Origin: Sinorhizobium sp. A49
GTDB lineage: Bacteria > Pseudomonadota > Alphaproteobacteria > Rhizobiales > Rhizobiaceae
Direction: 5' to 3'
DNA length: 64,000 bases
NCBI RefSeq assembly: GCF_002002725.1
Contig: NZ_MUNW01000067.1
Span: 1 to 64,000 of the forward strand
Shown here: positions 33,140-42,908 of the stretch, piece after piece
How positions within the stretch are numbered: position 1 is the first letter of the stretch
How the letters are laid out: the number at the start of each line of letters is the position of its first letter
The notes under the pieces: model-generated
Database searches by the model: none
Told to the model about the DNA's origin: nothing
The model's input: the letters and a program-made list of their open reading frames with translations, nothing else
Translations under genes and position numbers: made by a program

Positions 33140-34531
33140 CTAGGCAGGGTCGGCAGCGGGCGTGCCGTCCGTAAGCTCGGCCTCCTCCGGCTCTTTCGCC
33201 GGAACACCGTTGAAGAGAATGTTGAGCAGCGCTGCCGCGAAGGTGCCGACGAGGACGCCGCTGTGCAGGAATTTTTCGATCGCCGCGGGCAACTGGTCGA
33301 AGATGTTTTCGGCGACAACCGGCACCATGGCGAGGCCGACGCTGACGGCGACGATGTAGAGGTTGCGCCGATTGGCCACGAAATCCACCTTCGACAGGAT
33401 TTTCACGCCTGTCGCCGAGACCATGCCGAACATCACGATGGCAGCGCCGCCGACGACGTAGCTCGGGATCGAAGCGCTAACGAAGGCAACCTTCGGCAGC
33501 GAGCCGAGCAGGATCAGGATGACGCCGCCCGCCGCCACCACGAAGCGGCTGAGCACGCCGGTGATCTGGAGAAGGCCGACATTCTGCGCATAGGTCGTGT
33601 AGGTGAAGGTATTGAGGAGGCCGCCGATAATGTTCCCGACACCGTCGGTTCTTAAGCCCCGGGTCAGTTCGGCCTGGGAGATCTTGCGACCGGCCATGTC
33701 CCCGACCGCCAGGAATTGACCTGTCGATTCGATCATCATAACCGTCATGACCGCACAGAGCGACAGGATCGACCAGAACTCGAAGATCGGCCATCCGAAG
33801 GCGAGCGGGTGAATGATGCGCACCCAGCCGGCCTCCCCAACGCCGTGGAAGTCCACCTTGCCGGCAGCGATCGCGATTACGAAGCCGACACCGATGCCAA
33901 GCAGGACCGCAAGATTGGCCATGAAGCCCTTGAGAACGCGGGTGAGCAGCAGGATCGACAGGAGCACGATAGCGGCGACGGCGAGCGCGAAGGGCGCGCC
34001 ATAGGCGGGGTTCGGGATCATGCCATCCGGGCCCTTGATCATCGGCTGGCCGCCCGCTGCCCAGTTCACCCCGACGCGCATCAACGAGAGGCCGATGACC
34101 AGCATGACCGTGCCGGTCACAACAGGCGGGAAGAAGCGCACCCAGCGGCCGAAGAACGGCGCGACCAGCATCGTGAATATCCCGGAGCCTATGACGGCGC
34201 CAATGACGCCCGGCATGCCGAGATCGGGATTGGTGCCTGTGGCGATGATCGAGGGGACGGCGGTGAACGAAATCCCCATCATGATCGGCAGGCGAATGCC
34301 GACGTTCCAGATGCCAAGCGCCTGGATGAGGGTAACGATGCCACAACAGAACAGGTCCGCACTGACGAGCATCGCGATCTGTTCCTTGGGCAAGTGAAGC
34401 GCGCTGCCGACAATGAGTGGCACGGCGACCGCTCCGGCATACATGACGAGAACGTGTTGCAGGCCCAGAGCCATCAGGCTCGGGATCGGGTACATCTTTT
34501 CGACTGGATCCGTCGTATCGGGCTTACGCAT
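33140..34531 (-). CDS. NCS2-family nucleobase (xanthine/uracil-type) permease
   Basis: A 463-residue inner-membrane symporter with about 12-14 hydrophobic segments. Family markers are GLQHVLVMYAGAVAVPLIVG at the N-terminus, the MIESTGQFLAVGDMAG block in TM8-9 and the TYAQNVGLLQITGV segment in the TM10 region. The STGQ and QNVG parts resemble the xanthine/urate branch rather than uracil. The ATG at 34531 follows GGGAGG. First gene of the molybdenum-hydroxylase unit, divergent from the first LysR gene. Confidence 0.92.
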   Translation of the reverse strand: MRKPDTTDPVEKMYPIPSLMALGLQHVLVMYAGAVAVPLIVGSALHLPKEQIAMLVSADLFCCGIVTLIQALGIWNVGIRLPIMMGISFTAVPSIIATGTNPDLGMPGVIGAVIGSGIFTMLVAPFFGRWVRFFPPVVTGTVMLVIGLSLMRVGVNWAAGGQPMIKGPDGMIPNPAYGAPFALAVAAIVLLSILLLTRVLKGFMANLAVLLGIGVGFVIAIAAGKVDFHGVGEAGWVRIIHPLAFGWPIFEFWSILSLCAVMTVMMIESTGQFLAVGDMAGRKISQAELTRGLRTDGVGNIIGGLLNTFTYTTYAQNVGLLQITGVLSRFVVAAGGVILILLGSLPKVAFVSASIPSYVVGGAAIVMFGMVSATGVKILSKVDFVANRRNLYIVAVSVGLAMVPVVAENIFDQLPAAIEKFLHSGVLVGTFAAALLNILFNGVPAKEPEEAELTDGTPAADPA

Positions 34532-34691
34532 TCGCTTTCCTCCCAGCGAACAGCTTCCGGCGCGGTGGGGCATCTTGGCCTCATGATCTTTTAACCGCAC
34601 GCCGTACACCGCGGATCATGCGGCTGGCCAAATCAGCAAACAATCGGCACAATTAGATTTATTCATATAGTAATTGAATGAATGGATCGCG

Positions 34692-35588
34692 ATGGACATC
34701 ACGCTGAAGCAACTTCGGGCCTTCGTCACAGTGGCCAACCTCGGGCAATTCACCCTGGCGGCCGACAAACTCGGCTCGTCGCAGTCGGCCGTCAGCACGC
34801 TTGTGCGCCAGCTGGAGCAGAACCTCAATCTGCGCCTCTTCGACCGTCACACGCGACTTCTGCGCCTCACGGAGGCGGGCACGGACATATTGCCGGTCGC
34901 ATCGCGCGCCGTGGCCGACATTGAAGGCATGGTCGAGAGCTCGCGCGAATTGAATGCGCTCCGGCGCGGCAAGGTTTCGATCGCGGCCGGAACCGTGCAG
35001 GCGGCCCTGATGCTGCCGCAGCTCGTCAACGCCTTCAACAAGCTCTATCCCGAGATCGCTGTCGCCCTGCACGATGTCGCGGAGAAAGCCGTCTTGGAAC
35101 AGGTCGCCAACAGCTCGGTGGATCTCGGCATCGGCACGGTACCGGAGGACGACAGCGAACTCATGGGCACCCGGCTTACGACCGACGAATTCCTCGTCGT
35201 CCTTCACCCGGACGATCCGCTCGCCAAGCTGACCGAGCTGCGTTGGACGGATCTTGTCGACCGCAAGCTGATCGGGCCGCAGCGGGGCAATCCGATCCGA
35301 GATCGCCTGGAGAACGAACTGGCGCGCAACGGCATCGTCCTGCCCTTCGACAAGACGATGCAGGAGGTGGCGCTGCCGCTGACAATCATCGGCATGGTCG
35401 AGGGCGGTCTCGGCGTCGCGATCATGACCTCGGCGGTCACGCGCCTCGCGACTTCGATGGGGCTCGTCGTGCGGACGCCGACTGAGCCGCACATCAAGCG
35501 GGAGGTGAGCCTGATCCAGAAGCGCGCACGTTCGCTCTCGCCAGCCGCCCGACGGTTTCGCGACTTCCTGCTGAAATCCGTGCATTGA
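34692..35588 (+). CDS. LysR-family regulator 1
   Basis: A 298-residue regulator. The winged helix-turn-helix covers LKQLRAFVTVANLGQFTLAADKLGSSQSAVSTLVRQLEQ and is followed by a two-lobed inducer-binding domain with the MVEGGLGVAIM block. It is divergent from the permease (160-bp gap) and probably activates that unit. It is clearly a paralogue of the LysR protein at 42909 (both have RLFDRHTR after the HTH). The ATG at 34692 is preferred over TTG 34674. Confidence 0.92.
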   Translation: MDITLKQLRAFVTVANLGQFTLAADKLGSSQSAVSTLVRQLEQNLNLRLFDRHTRLLRLTEAGTDILPVASRAVADIEGMVESSRELNALRRGKVSIAAGTVQAALMLPQLVNAFNKLYPEIAVALHDVAEKAVLEQVANSSVDLGIGTVPEDDSELMGTRLTTDEFLVVLHPDDPLAKLTELRWTDLVDRKLIGPQRGNPIRDRLENELARNGIVLPFDKTMQEVALPLTIIGMVEGGLGVAIMTSAVTRLATSMGLVVRTPTEPHIKREVSLIQKRARSLSPAARRFRDFLLKSVH

Positions 35589-35785
35589 GCCTTTGTCTTG
35601 GAGGGTCGGCGGATCCGCATCCCGGGCCACCGGCCTGCAATTGACCGCGCAAGGCTTCGAGCGTTATCTGGTGGCGCTGCTGGACCGCAACGTTGCGGGC
35701 AGGCAGGGCGCAGCCGCGCGACGCTGCGCGCGGGTAGCCTTCGGGCCAACCGCCGCTCCCAGCCCAACCAAGACCAGGAGCACCC

Positions 35786-36574
35786 ATGGCCCATTCTCTG
35801 AAAAGCCACACCGATGCGGACCGTCACAACCGGCCCGACCTTTCCACCGACGCCGTCCGTACGGCGAAGGAAGACCTTGCCGCCTGTTTCCGCATGGCAG
35901 CCCGCAACGGTTTTGAGGAGGGGATCTGCAACCATTTTTCGGTGGTCGTGCCTGGCCACGACGATCTCTTCATCGTCAACCCCTACGGCTATGCCTTTCG
36001 CGAACTGACGGCGTCAAAACTCCTCGTGTGCGACTTCAATGGCACCGTCATCGACGGCGAAGGCGAACCGGAGGCAACGGCCTTCTACATTCATGCGGAG
36101 ATACATCGCCGACTGCCGCGGGCAAAGGTCGCCTTCCACACGCACATGCCCCATGCGACAGCGCTCTCCATGACCGAGGGTGCGCCGTTGATCTGGGCCG
36201 GTCAGACAGCGCTGAAATTCTACGGCCGCACTGCCGTCGACGGAAACTACAATGGTCTGGCGCTCGACCATCAAGAGGGTGCACGCATCGCCGCGGCCGC
36301 TGGCGACGCTGATATCGTTTTTCTGAAACACCACGGCGTTCTGGTTCTGGCGCCCACGATCGCACAAGCCTGGGACGACCTCTATTACCTCGAGCGAGCG
36401 GCCGAAGTGCAGGTGCTCGCCATGTCGACAGGCAGAGAGGTCTTGCCGGTCGACTCGGCAATTGCGCAGGCCGCCTACCGACAGATGCGCGAAGGCGATG
36501 CCGCGTCGGCACAGGCCCATCTCGCTTCCATTCGTCGCCAGCTGGATGTCGAGGAACCACAGTATCGTCACTGA
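35786..36574 (+). CDS. Class II aldolase/adducin-family protein
   Basis: A 262-residue cytosolic protein of the fuculose-aldolase/adducin fold. The zinc ligands are visible in FHTHMPHATAL and in LKHHGVLVLAPT; the NHFSVVVPG phosphate-type loop is at the N-terminus. Family members are aldolases, epimerases or decarboxylases, and the precise reaction here cannot be called. The ATG at 35786 follows AGGAG. It lies 197 bp after LysR 1 and may be controlled by it. Confidence 0.9.
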   Translation: MAHSLKSHTDADRHNRPDLSTDAVRTAKEDLAACFRMAARNGFEEGICNHFSVVVPGHDDLFIVNPYGYAFRELTASKLLVCDFNGTVIDGEGEPEATAFYIHAEIHRRLPRAKVAFHTHMPHATALSMTEGAPLIWAGQTALKFYGRTAVDGNYNGLALDHQEGARIAAAAGDADIVFLKHHGVLVLAPTIAQAWDDLYYLERAAEVQVLAMSTGREVLPVDSAIAQAAYRQMREGDAASAQAHLASIRRQLDVEEPQYRH

Positions 36575-36679
36575 TTTTTGGGCGGCCGTCTGCCGTAGCC
36601 GATGGGTCTCAACCTGGGCCCATCGCAGTTGCAATACTTTGATTGAGCTTACGTTTTTCTTCGACTGCTTGTAATCGCA

Positions 36680-36707
36680 CGTATTATCGACATTAACAAT
36701 TAATACG
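36680..36707. promoter_or_regulatory. Inverted repeat in the AT-rich promoter region of the deaminase/ABC unit
   Basis: CGTATTA and TAATACG, 7-bp arms 14 nt apart, sit in a sharply AT-rich 100-bp segment (about 36650-36760) immediately upstream of the amidohydrolase gene at 36797. This is the expected promoter and operator zone for the transporter unit, plausibly a LysR site. Confidence 0.45.
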
Positions 36708-36796
36708 ATTCCTTTATCAAATAATTGAAATAATGAATTTGTTTGAATTAATCGCCCGTGCTTAATCTTCCGCCATGACAAGAAGGTGGGGACGGA

Positions 36797-38092
36797 ATGG
36801 CACGTGATAATCCAACGGCGTCGCTCGCAAAACTGACCGGCGGTCAGTCCTTTGCTCTCACGGGCGGAAGCGTCATTCATGACGACGGCTCGCAATCGGT
36901 GAGCGACATTGTCGTCGGCGCCGACGGGCGCATCGCCATTGTCGAACCCTTTCTCGACACAGGTTCCTACAGCGCCCATGTGGATATTACAGGCATGCTC
37001 GTTTCGCCGGGTTTCGTCGACGCGCACCAGCATCTCGACAAAACGGGGGTGCTGCGCTTTACCCCCAATCCGTCAGGCACGCTTCAGGGCGCCCGCGAAG
37101 CGTTCGCGAAATATGCCCGTACCGCCGGCCCTGACGACATTCGCAAGCGCGCAACGCGCACAATCGGGCGATGTCTTTCCCGCGGCACGACCGCAATCCG
37201 TAGCCATATCAACGTCGACAAGGATGCCGGCTTCCACGGCATAGAGACGCTGGCCGCCATTCGCGATGCAGAGAAGCACCGCATCACGCTTCAACTGGTC
37301 GCCTTCATGACGCCCCATCCCGGCCAGGATTTCGAGTGGCTGGGCAAGAATATCGACGGCGCCGTTGCGCTCGCCGATGCCGTCGGCGGAACGCCCGCCG
37401 TTTCCGAGGATCCGCCGCGTTACCTCGACATTTTGTTTTCCGCGGCAGTGAAGTCCGGCAAGCCGATCGACCTGCATCTCGACGAACACCTCGATGCCGG
37501 GGTGCATCTTCTCGACGCCGCTCTCGATCGCGTGGAGCGCTTCGGAATGCAGGGGCGCACCGTCTTCAGCCACGTCTCTGTGTTGAGCGCCCTGCCCCGT
37601 CGGCAATACCAGCGGATAGCCGAGCGCCTGCACAAACTGAATGTCGGCGTCGTGACGCTGCCTGCTGCAAATCTCTATCTGCAAGGCCGCGACTACGAGG
37701 TCCTGCCGCCGCGCGGGTTGACGCGCGTCGCCGAGCTGTATCGTGCCGGCATCACCGTCGCCACGGCCTCGGACAATATCCAGGACCCCTTCGTCCCGAC
37801 CGGCTCGGGCGACATGCTGGAAATCGCCCGCTGGACGCTACTGGCCGGCCACCTGCGCGGAGACGAGCTCGCCGCTGCGCACAGCATGATCACGACGGCC
37901 CCTGCCCGCCTGATGGGCCTTGGAAAGGCCTATGGCCTGAGGCCCGGCGCGCGCGCTGACTTCGTGGTCACCGACTGCATCGATACCGACATGCTGGTTG
38001 CCGGCGGACCGGATCGGGCCTTCGTCTTCTCGAACGGGCGCCTGGTCTCGCAGAGCGCCACCGAAAATATCCGCCTGGAGGAGAACGCATAA
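36797..38092 (+). CDS. Cytosine-deaminase-like amidohydrolase
   Basis: A 431-residue metal-dependent hydrolase of the CodA-type branch. A full ligand set is visible: His77 and His79 in DAHQHLDK, His227 with Glu230 and His231 in LHLDEHLD, His259 in FSHV and Asp326 in ASDNIQDPF, equivalent to the CodA metal and catalytic residues. It should deaminate or open a nucleobase-like or cyclic amide ring. The ATG follows GGGGACGGA. It is 55 bp upstream of the BMP-type binding-protein gene, suggesting its substrate is the imported compound. Confidence 0.9.
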   Translation: MARDNPTASLAKLTGGQSFALTGGSVIHDDGSQSVSDIVVGADGRIAIVEPFLDTGSYSAHVDITGMLVSPGFVDAHQHLDKTGVLRFTPNPSGTLQGAREAFAKYARTAGPDDIRKRATRTIGRCLSRGTTAIRSHINVDKDAGFHGIETLAAIRDAEKHRITLQLVAFMTPHPGQDFEWLGKNIDGAVALADAVGGTPAVSEDPPRYLDILFSAAVKSGKPIDLHLDEHLDAGVHLLDAALDRVERFGMQGRTVFSHVSVLSALPRRQYQRIAERLHKLNVGVVTLPAANLYLQGRDYEVLPPRGLTRVAELYRAGITVATASDNIQDPFVPTGSGDMLEIARWTLLAGHLRGDELAAAHSMITTAPARLMGLGKAYGLRPGARADFVVTDCIDTDMLVAGGPDRAFVFSNGRLVSQSATENIRLEENA

Positions 38093-38146
38093 AAGGGAAC
38101 GGCTGCTCCGGGGGGATTGGGACTTCAATCTAATGGGAGGAATGAA

Positions 38147-39136
38147 ATGATAACTGAGATTTCACGTCGTTTACTGCTTGCGTCCACTCTCGGAATGGCC
38201 CTGACCGGAATGCTCCGCCAGGACCTCGCTCATGCAGAAGACTTCAAAATGGGCCTTCTGGTGCCCGGTAGCGTCTCCGAAGAAGGATGGAACCGGATCG
38301 GTTACAACGCGCTTAAAGGCGTGGAGGAGCAGCTTGGCGCCAAGATCAGCTATGTCGAGCTTCAGCAGAACCCGGCTTCCTTCGAGAAGGCGTTTCGTGA
38401 CTATGCCAGCCAGGGCTACAAGGTCATTCTCGGCCACGGCTTTGAATTCCAGGACGCCGCGCGCGATGTCGCACTCGACTATCCGGACACATTTTTCCTC
38501 ATTTCGTCGAGCGCGATCCACGAAGGCAACGTCATCGGACTCAACACCGATACAAGCCAGCCCTTCTACCTGATGGGCGTCATCGCTGCAAAAATGGGCG
38601 GCAAGGCCGGGCTCGTCGGCGGCATGGAAATCCCGCCGATCCAGCAGGCCTTCACCGGCTTCAAGAACGGCGCAAAAAGCATCAATCCGGACTTTGCGAT
38701 CAGCGAAGCCTATATCGGCAACTTCACCGATACGACGGCCGCCAAGGAAGCCGCATTGAGCATGATCTCGCAAGGCGCGGACTTTGTCGTACCGAACGCC
38801 TCGGGCGCCACTGTCGGCGGCTATCAGGCCATCGCCGAATCCGGGCCGAACGTGCGCTCCTTCTCGATCTTCAGCGACTTCACCGAAGTTGCGCCCAACA
38901 ACATTCTGGGGCTCTACGTTGCCGACTACGCACAAGGCGTGGTCGAGGTGGTCCGCGCGATCAAGGAAGGCCACCCGCCGGCGGAAAACGTCGTTTTCGG
39001 CCTGAAGGATCCCAAGGTCATCTCGTTTACCTTCCGCGACGACGGCCCGGTCACCGTGCCGCAGGACATCCGCGCCGAGGTGAAGGCGATTAGCGACAAG
39101 ATCGCCGCTGGCGAGATCAAGACCGGCGCAGAGTAG
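38147..39136 (+). CDS. BMP-family ABC transporter substrate-binding protein
   Basis: A 329-residue exported binding protein of the Bmp/PnrA class that usually binds purine nucleosides or related compounds. The signal has a twin-arginine-like start (ISRRLLLAST) and ends at about AHA before EDFKMG. Mature blocks include GSVSEEGWNRIGYNAL, the family hallmark. Start at 38147 after GGGAGG. Followed by two permeases and an ATPase, a complete importer. Confidence 0.93.
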   Translation: MITEISRRLLLASTLGMALTGMLRQDLAHAEDFKMGLLVPGSVSEEGWNRIGYNALKGVEEQLGAKISYVELQQNPASFEKAFRDYASQGYKVILGHGFEFQDAARDVALDYPDTFFLISSSAIHEGNVIGLNTDTSQPFYLMGVIAAKMGGKAGLVGGMEIPPIQQAFTGFKNGAKSINPDFAISEAYIGNFTDTTAAKEAALSMISQGADFVVPNASGATVGGYQAIAESGPNVRSFSIFSDFTEVAPNNILGLYVADYAQGVVEVVRAIKEGHPPAENVVFGLKDPKVISFTFRDDGPVTVPQDIRAEVKAISDKIAAGEIKTGAE

Positions 39137-39205
39137 CCGTCTCCATGCTGCGGCAGGTCGTCCGGCCGCAGCCCTCCCGCCTCACACCAACATCCGGACC
39201 GACCC

Positions 39206-40300
39206 ATGGCTGAGATAAACCAGGGAGTGCGTGAGACCGTGAATTCTCAAGCAACCCAAGCCTTCTACCGGACGCTCTCGCAATGCGCGATCAGCGCCCT
39301 TACACCCATCGCGGCGGTTCTCGTTGCACTAGCTTTCGGCGCAGCCCTCCTCTGGCTCAACGGCTTCGACGGCAGCGACGTCGTCACCGTGATGGTCCTC
39401 GGGTCGTTTCAGGACACGCGTTCGGTCGGAGAAATTCTCCTCAAGGCTACGCCCCTTATCCTGATCGGCGCAGGTCTCTGCGTCGCCTTCCGCTGTTCGA
39501 TCTGGAACATTGGCGCCGAGGGCCAGCTCTATGTCGGAGCAATTGCCGCAACCCTTGTCGGCACGAGCATCGACGGACTTTCCGTCTGGGTGCACGCACC
39601 GCTCGTGATGCTGGTCGGTGCGTTGGCGGGTGCCGCCTGGGCCGGGATTGCCGGCTACCTGAAGGTGCGCTTTCAGGCGAGCGAGATCGTCACCACGATC
39701 ATGCTCAACTACATCGCCCTTATCCTCACGAGCTACCTCGTCACCGGCCCGATGCGCGATGCGAGCGCCGCCTATCCGCAATCGGCAAGGCTGGTGCGTG
39801 AAGCCTGGACGCCGCGCCTGGTGACCGACCTGCGGCTTCACATCGGCATCCTTGTCGCGGTGGTTCTGGCCGTTGCGCTCTACATTTTCCTGCGAAGAAG
39901 CAGTCGCGGCTTTGCCCTGCGCGTCGTCGGCCTCAACCCGCATGCCGCCCGCTATGCCGGCATGAACGTCGCACGAAACGTGATGATCGCCATCTGCATC
40001 AGCGGCGCGATGGCCGGGCTTGCCGGCGCCTTCGAAGTGGCGGGCGTCACCCGCCGGCTCTATCAGAACATCTCCCCCGGTTATGGCTTCGAAGGCATCG
40101 CTGTGGCGCTGCTGGCAGGAAACAATCCGTTGGCGGCGATCCTCTCTGGCGGGCTGTTCGCGACGCTTCGCTCCGGTTCGGAAGTCCTGCAGATCAACTC
40201 GCAGGTCCCGCAGGTCCTGGTGCTGGTCATCCAGGGCATCGTCATCCTTTCGGTCGTCGCTTTCGCCAAGCTGCGCGACATCCTCAGGATCGTGGCTTGA
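39206..40300 (+). CDS. BMP-type ABC transporter permease 1
   Basis: A 364-residue membrane protein of the branched-chain/ribose permease superfamily, with the IWNIGAEGQLYVGAIAATLVG and EIVTTIMLNYIA blocks found in nucleoside-type permeases (YufP class). Hydrophobic segments run through the whole length after a short cytosolic N-terminus. It pairs with the second permease. Confidence 0.92.
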   Translation: MAEINQGVRETVNSQATQAFYRTLSQCAISALTPIAAVLVALAFGAALLWLNGFDGSDVVTVMVLGSFQDTRSVGEILLKATPLILIGAGLCVAFRCSIWNIGAEGQLYVGAIAATLVGTSIDGLSVWVHAPLVMLVGALAGAAWAGIAGYLKVRFQASEIVTTIMLNYIALILTSYLVTGPMRDASAAYPQSARLVREAWTPRLVTDLRLHIGILVAVVLAVALYIFLRRSSRGFALRVVGLNPHAARYAGMNVARNVMIAICISGAMAGLAGAFEVAGVTRRLYQNISPGYGFEGIAVALLAGNNPLAAILSGGLFATLRSGSEVLQINSQVPQVLVLVIQGIVILSVVAFAKLRDILRIVA

Positions 40301-40378
40301 AAGCATGGAAACTCCCGCGCGGTAAGTGCCGTAGCGGGAAAACAAAATCTTTGGCTACATTCCTAGAGGGTCGACCCC

Positions 40379-41311
40379 ATGGACGATATAATATCTCTCA
40401 CCTTCCTCGCGACGCTTGTCGGCGCCGCTTGGAGGCTTGCCACCCCCTTGATTTTCGCCTCGATTGGCGAGGTCTTTTCCGAGCGCGCGGGCGTCCTCAA
40501 CATCGGCCTTGAAGGCACGATGCTCGTCGGCGCATTCTGCGGCTTCGCTGCGGCCTCGGCCACCGGCAACATTCCGCTCGGTCTTTTCGCGGGCGTTGCC
40601 GGTGGCATGCTGTTCGGGCTCGTCTTCGCCTTCTTCACGATCACAATCAAGGCGGACCAGATCGTCGTGGGAGCGGCACTCAACCTGCTCGGCATGGGTC
40701 TGACAGCCTTCCTGTTCCGCACCTATTACGTTTCGACGGGCAAGGGCATCGAGATCGCCCAGCCGGTCCATATACCGTGGCTGAGGGAGCTACCATTTCT
40801 GGGCGAAGCGTTTTTCCGGCAGAACCTGATCGTCTATTCGACGATACTCGTCGCTATCCTTGCCACCCTCGTGCTCTACCGCACCTCCTTCGGCCTGACC
40901 CTTCGCGCCGTCGGCGAGCATCCGAAAGCCGTCGACGTCGCCGGCCGCAGCGTCCTTGGCTACCGCTATGCCGCCGTTCTCGTCGGTACCGGGCTTGCGG
41001 GCCTGGGAGGCGCGTTCCTGACGCTCGGGCACTCCAACCAGTTTATAGAAGGCATAACGTCCGGCCGCGGCTTCATCGCCCTTGCCGTCGTGGTGTTTGC
41101 CCGCTGGTCGCCGATCGGGGCATTCTTCGTCTCGCTGCTCTTCGGCCTCTTTTATGCCCTGCAACTCATGCTCCAGGCTCAGGCCTCGATCGTCGTGCCC
41201 TATCAGGTACTGCAGGCGCTTCCCTACATCATGACGATCATCACGCTCGTCGTTTTCCGCGGCAAAGGTGCCGCACCTAGCAAACTCGGCCAGCCCTACG
41301 AGATGAGGTGA
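40379..41311 (+). CDS. BMP-type ABC transporter permease 2
   Basis: A 310-residue permease of the YufQ class, with the VLNIGLEGTMLVGAF block near residue 40 and the GRGFIALAVVVFARWSPIGAF motif near the C-terminus. It starts 78 bp after permease 1, a gap containing a weak hairpin (TCCCGC at 40313-40318 with GCGGGA at 40334-40339). The ATG follows AGAGGG. Confidence 0.92.
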   Translation: MDDIISLTFLATLVGAAWRLATPLIFASIGEVFSERAGVLNIGLEGTMLVGAFCGFAAASATGNIPLGLFAGVAGGMLFGLVFAFFTITIKADQIVVGAALNLLGMGLTAFLFRTYYVSTGKGIEIAQPVHIPWLRELPFLGEAFFRQNLIVYSTILVAILATLVLYRTSFGLTLRAVGEHPKAVDVAGRSVLGYRYAAVLVGTGLAGLGGAFLTLGHSNQFIEGITSGRGFIALAVVVFARWSPIGAFFVSLLFGLFYALQLMLQAQASIVVPYQVLQALPYIMTIITLVVFRGKGAAPSKLGQPYEMR

Positions 41312-41316
41312 TCGAC

Positions 41317-42876
41317 ATGTCGACAAGACCGTTCCTACGCCTCGACAACATCCGCAAGCGGTTCGGCTCCATCGTTGCCAGCGACGGCGTGTCGCTCGAA
41401 ATCGAGGAGGGCGAAGTACACTCGCTGCTCGGCGAAAACGGCGCCGGCAAGAGCGTGCTGATGAGCATGATATGCGGCATGGCCCGGCCAGATGAAGGCG
41501 ATATCGTCTACAAGGGGCAGTTGGTGAGTTTCGCCAGCCCGCGCGACGCGATCCGCCAGCGCATCGGCATGGTGCATCAGCATTTCATGTTGGTGCCGAA
41601 CCTTACGGTTGCGGAAAACTACATCCTCGGCCAAGGTTCGGCGCTCAGCGTCATCTCCGACGTGGACACGGTCCACCGAAAGATCCGCGAACTTTCCGAG
41701 CGCTACGCCCTCAACGTGCGTCCCGATGCAATTGTCGAAGATCTCTCAGTCGGCGAGCAGCAGCGGGTGGAAATCTTGAAGGTGCTGTTTCATGGCATCG
41801 ACCTACTCATCCTCGACGAGCCGACCGCCGTTCTTACCCCGCAGGAGACCGACCGTCTCCTCTCCCTCATGGGCGATCTCGTGAAGGATGGAAAGACCGT
41901 CGTCTTTATCTCGCACAAACTGGACGAGGTGATGCGCGTCAGCAATCGCATCAGCGTCATGCGCGACGGGCGCGTCGTAAACACGGTCAAGTCAGCGGAA
42001 ACGAATGCGCGGGAGCTCGCCCGCATGATGGTGGGGCGCGACGTTCGCACGGAGCTTCCGCGCGACCCTAAGCCCCCAGGCCGGGTCGTACTCTCGGTGG
42101 AAAACCTTGCCTGCCGCGCTGAGACTGGCCTTCCGGCCGTGCGCGGCTTGAGCTTCGATGTGCGCGCCGGGGAAATCGTCGGCATCGCCGGGGTTTCCGG
42201 CAATGGCCAGACGGAACTCTCGCTCGCGCTATCCGGCCTGTTGTCCGTCGACACCGGGCGCGTCGCTCTCAACGGACAGGACATAACCGGGCTTGATCCC
42301 GCCGCGATCAATGCCAGGAGCTTTTCCCACATACCGGAAGACCGGCACAAACATGGCATCGTGCTTCCGCTGTCGCTCAGCGAAAACACCATCCTCCAAC
42401 GCTACGACCAAAAACCCTTCGCGAAGGGCGGCATCCTGAACCGCCGAGCAATTGGCGAGCACACCCGCGATTTGATCAAACGTTTTGGAGTGAAGAGCAG
42501 GGACGAAAACCAGGCGATCGGTGCGCTGTCCGGCGGGAACCAGCAAAAACTCGTTGTCGCGCGGGAACTGGCACGCAATCCCGATTTCATCCTCGTCAAT
42601 CAGCTTACCCGCGGCATCGATATTGGCGCCATGGAGTTTGTAATGGAGGAGATGCTGAGGCAGCGCGACAGCGGCCGCGCCATTCTGCTGATCTCCACGG
42701 AGCTCGAGGAGCTGTTTGCAATCTGCGACCGCATCCTCGTGATGTTCCATGGCGAGATCCTTGGCGAACTGCCGCCGGATCGCAACCGCCTTGATGAACT
42801 CGGCTTGCTGATGGCGGGCAACAAGGAAACAGCCGGCACTTGTGGGGTAGACAAGAGGAGCCTTGGCAGGCTTTGA
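41317..42876 (+). CDS. BMP-type ABC transporter ATPase with two nucleotide-binding domains
   Basis: A 519-residue RbsA/YufO-like fused ATPase. Domain 1 has Walker A GENGAGKSV, signature LSVGEQQR and Walker B LLILDEPTAVL. Domain 2 has GVSGNGQTE in place of Walker A (no Lys), signature LSGGNQQK and a VNQLTRGID block, the degenerate pattern usual in this family. The ATG at 41317 with AGGTGA spacing is preferred; the GTG at 41308 overlapping the permease stop is an alternative. Confidence 0.92.
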   Translation: MSTRPFLRLDNIRKRFGSIVASDGVSLEIEEGEVHSLLGENGAGKSVLMSMICGMARPDEGDIVYKGQLVSFASPRDAIRQRIGMVHQHFMLVPNLTVAENYILGQGSALSVISDVDTVHRKIRELSERYALNVRPDAIVEDLSVGEQQRVEILKVLFHGIDLLILDEPTAVLTPQETDRLLSLMGDLVKDGKTVVFISHKLDEVMRVSNRISVMRDGRVVNTVKSAETNARELARMMVGRDVRTELPRDPKPPGRVVLSVENLACRAETGLPAVRGLSFDVRAGEIVGIAGVSGNGQTELSLALSGLLSVDTGRVALNGQDITGLDPAAINARSFSHIPEDRHKHGIVLPLSLSENTILQRYDQKPFAKGGILNRRAIGEHTRDLIKRFGVKSRDENQAIGALSGGNQQKLVVARELARNPDFILVNQLTRGIDIGAMEFVMEEMLRQRDSGRAILLISTELEELFAICDRILVMFHGEILGELPPDRNRLDELGLLMAGNKETAGTCGVDKRSLGRL

Positions 42877-42908
42877 TAGAGGCACGATAACCAGGAGGCC
42901 GCGCGTAC

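Noticed and set aside
40313-40339. Hairpin between the two BMP permease genes as terminator
   Set aside because: The stem is only 6 bp with a 15-nt loop, no U-tract follows, and the genes are clearly one importer unit.
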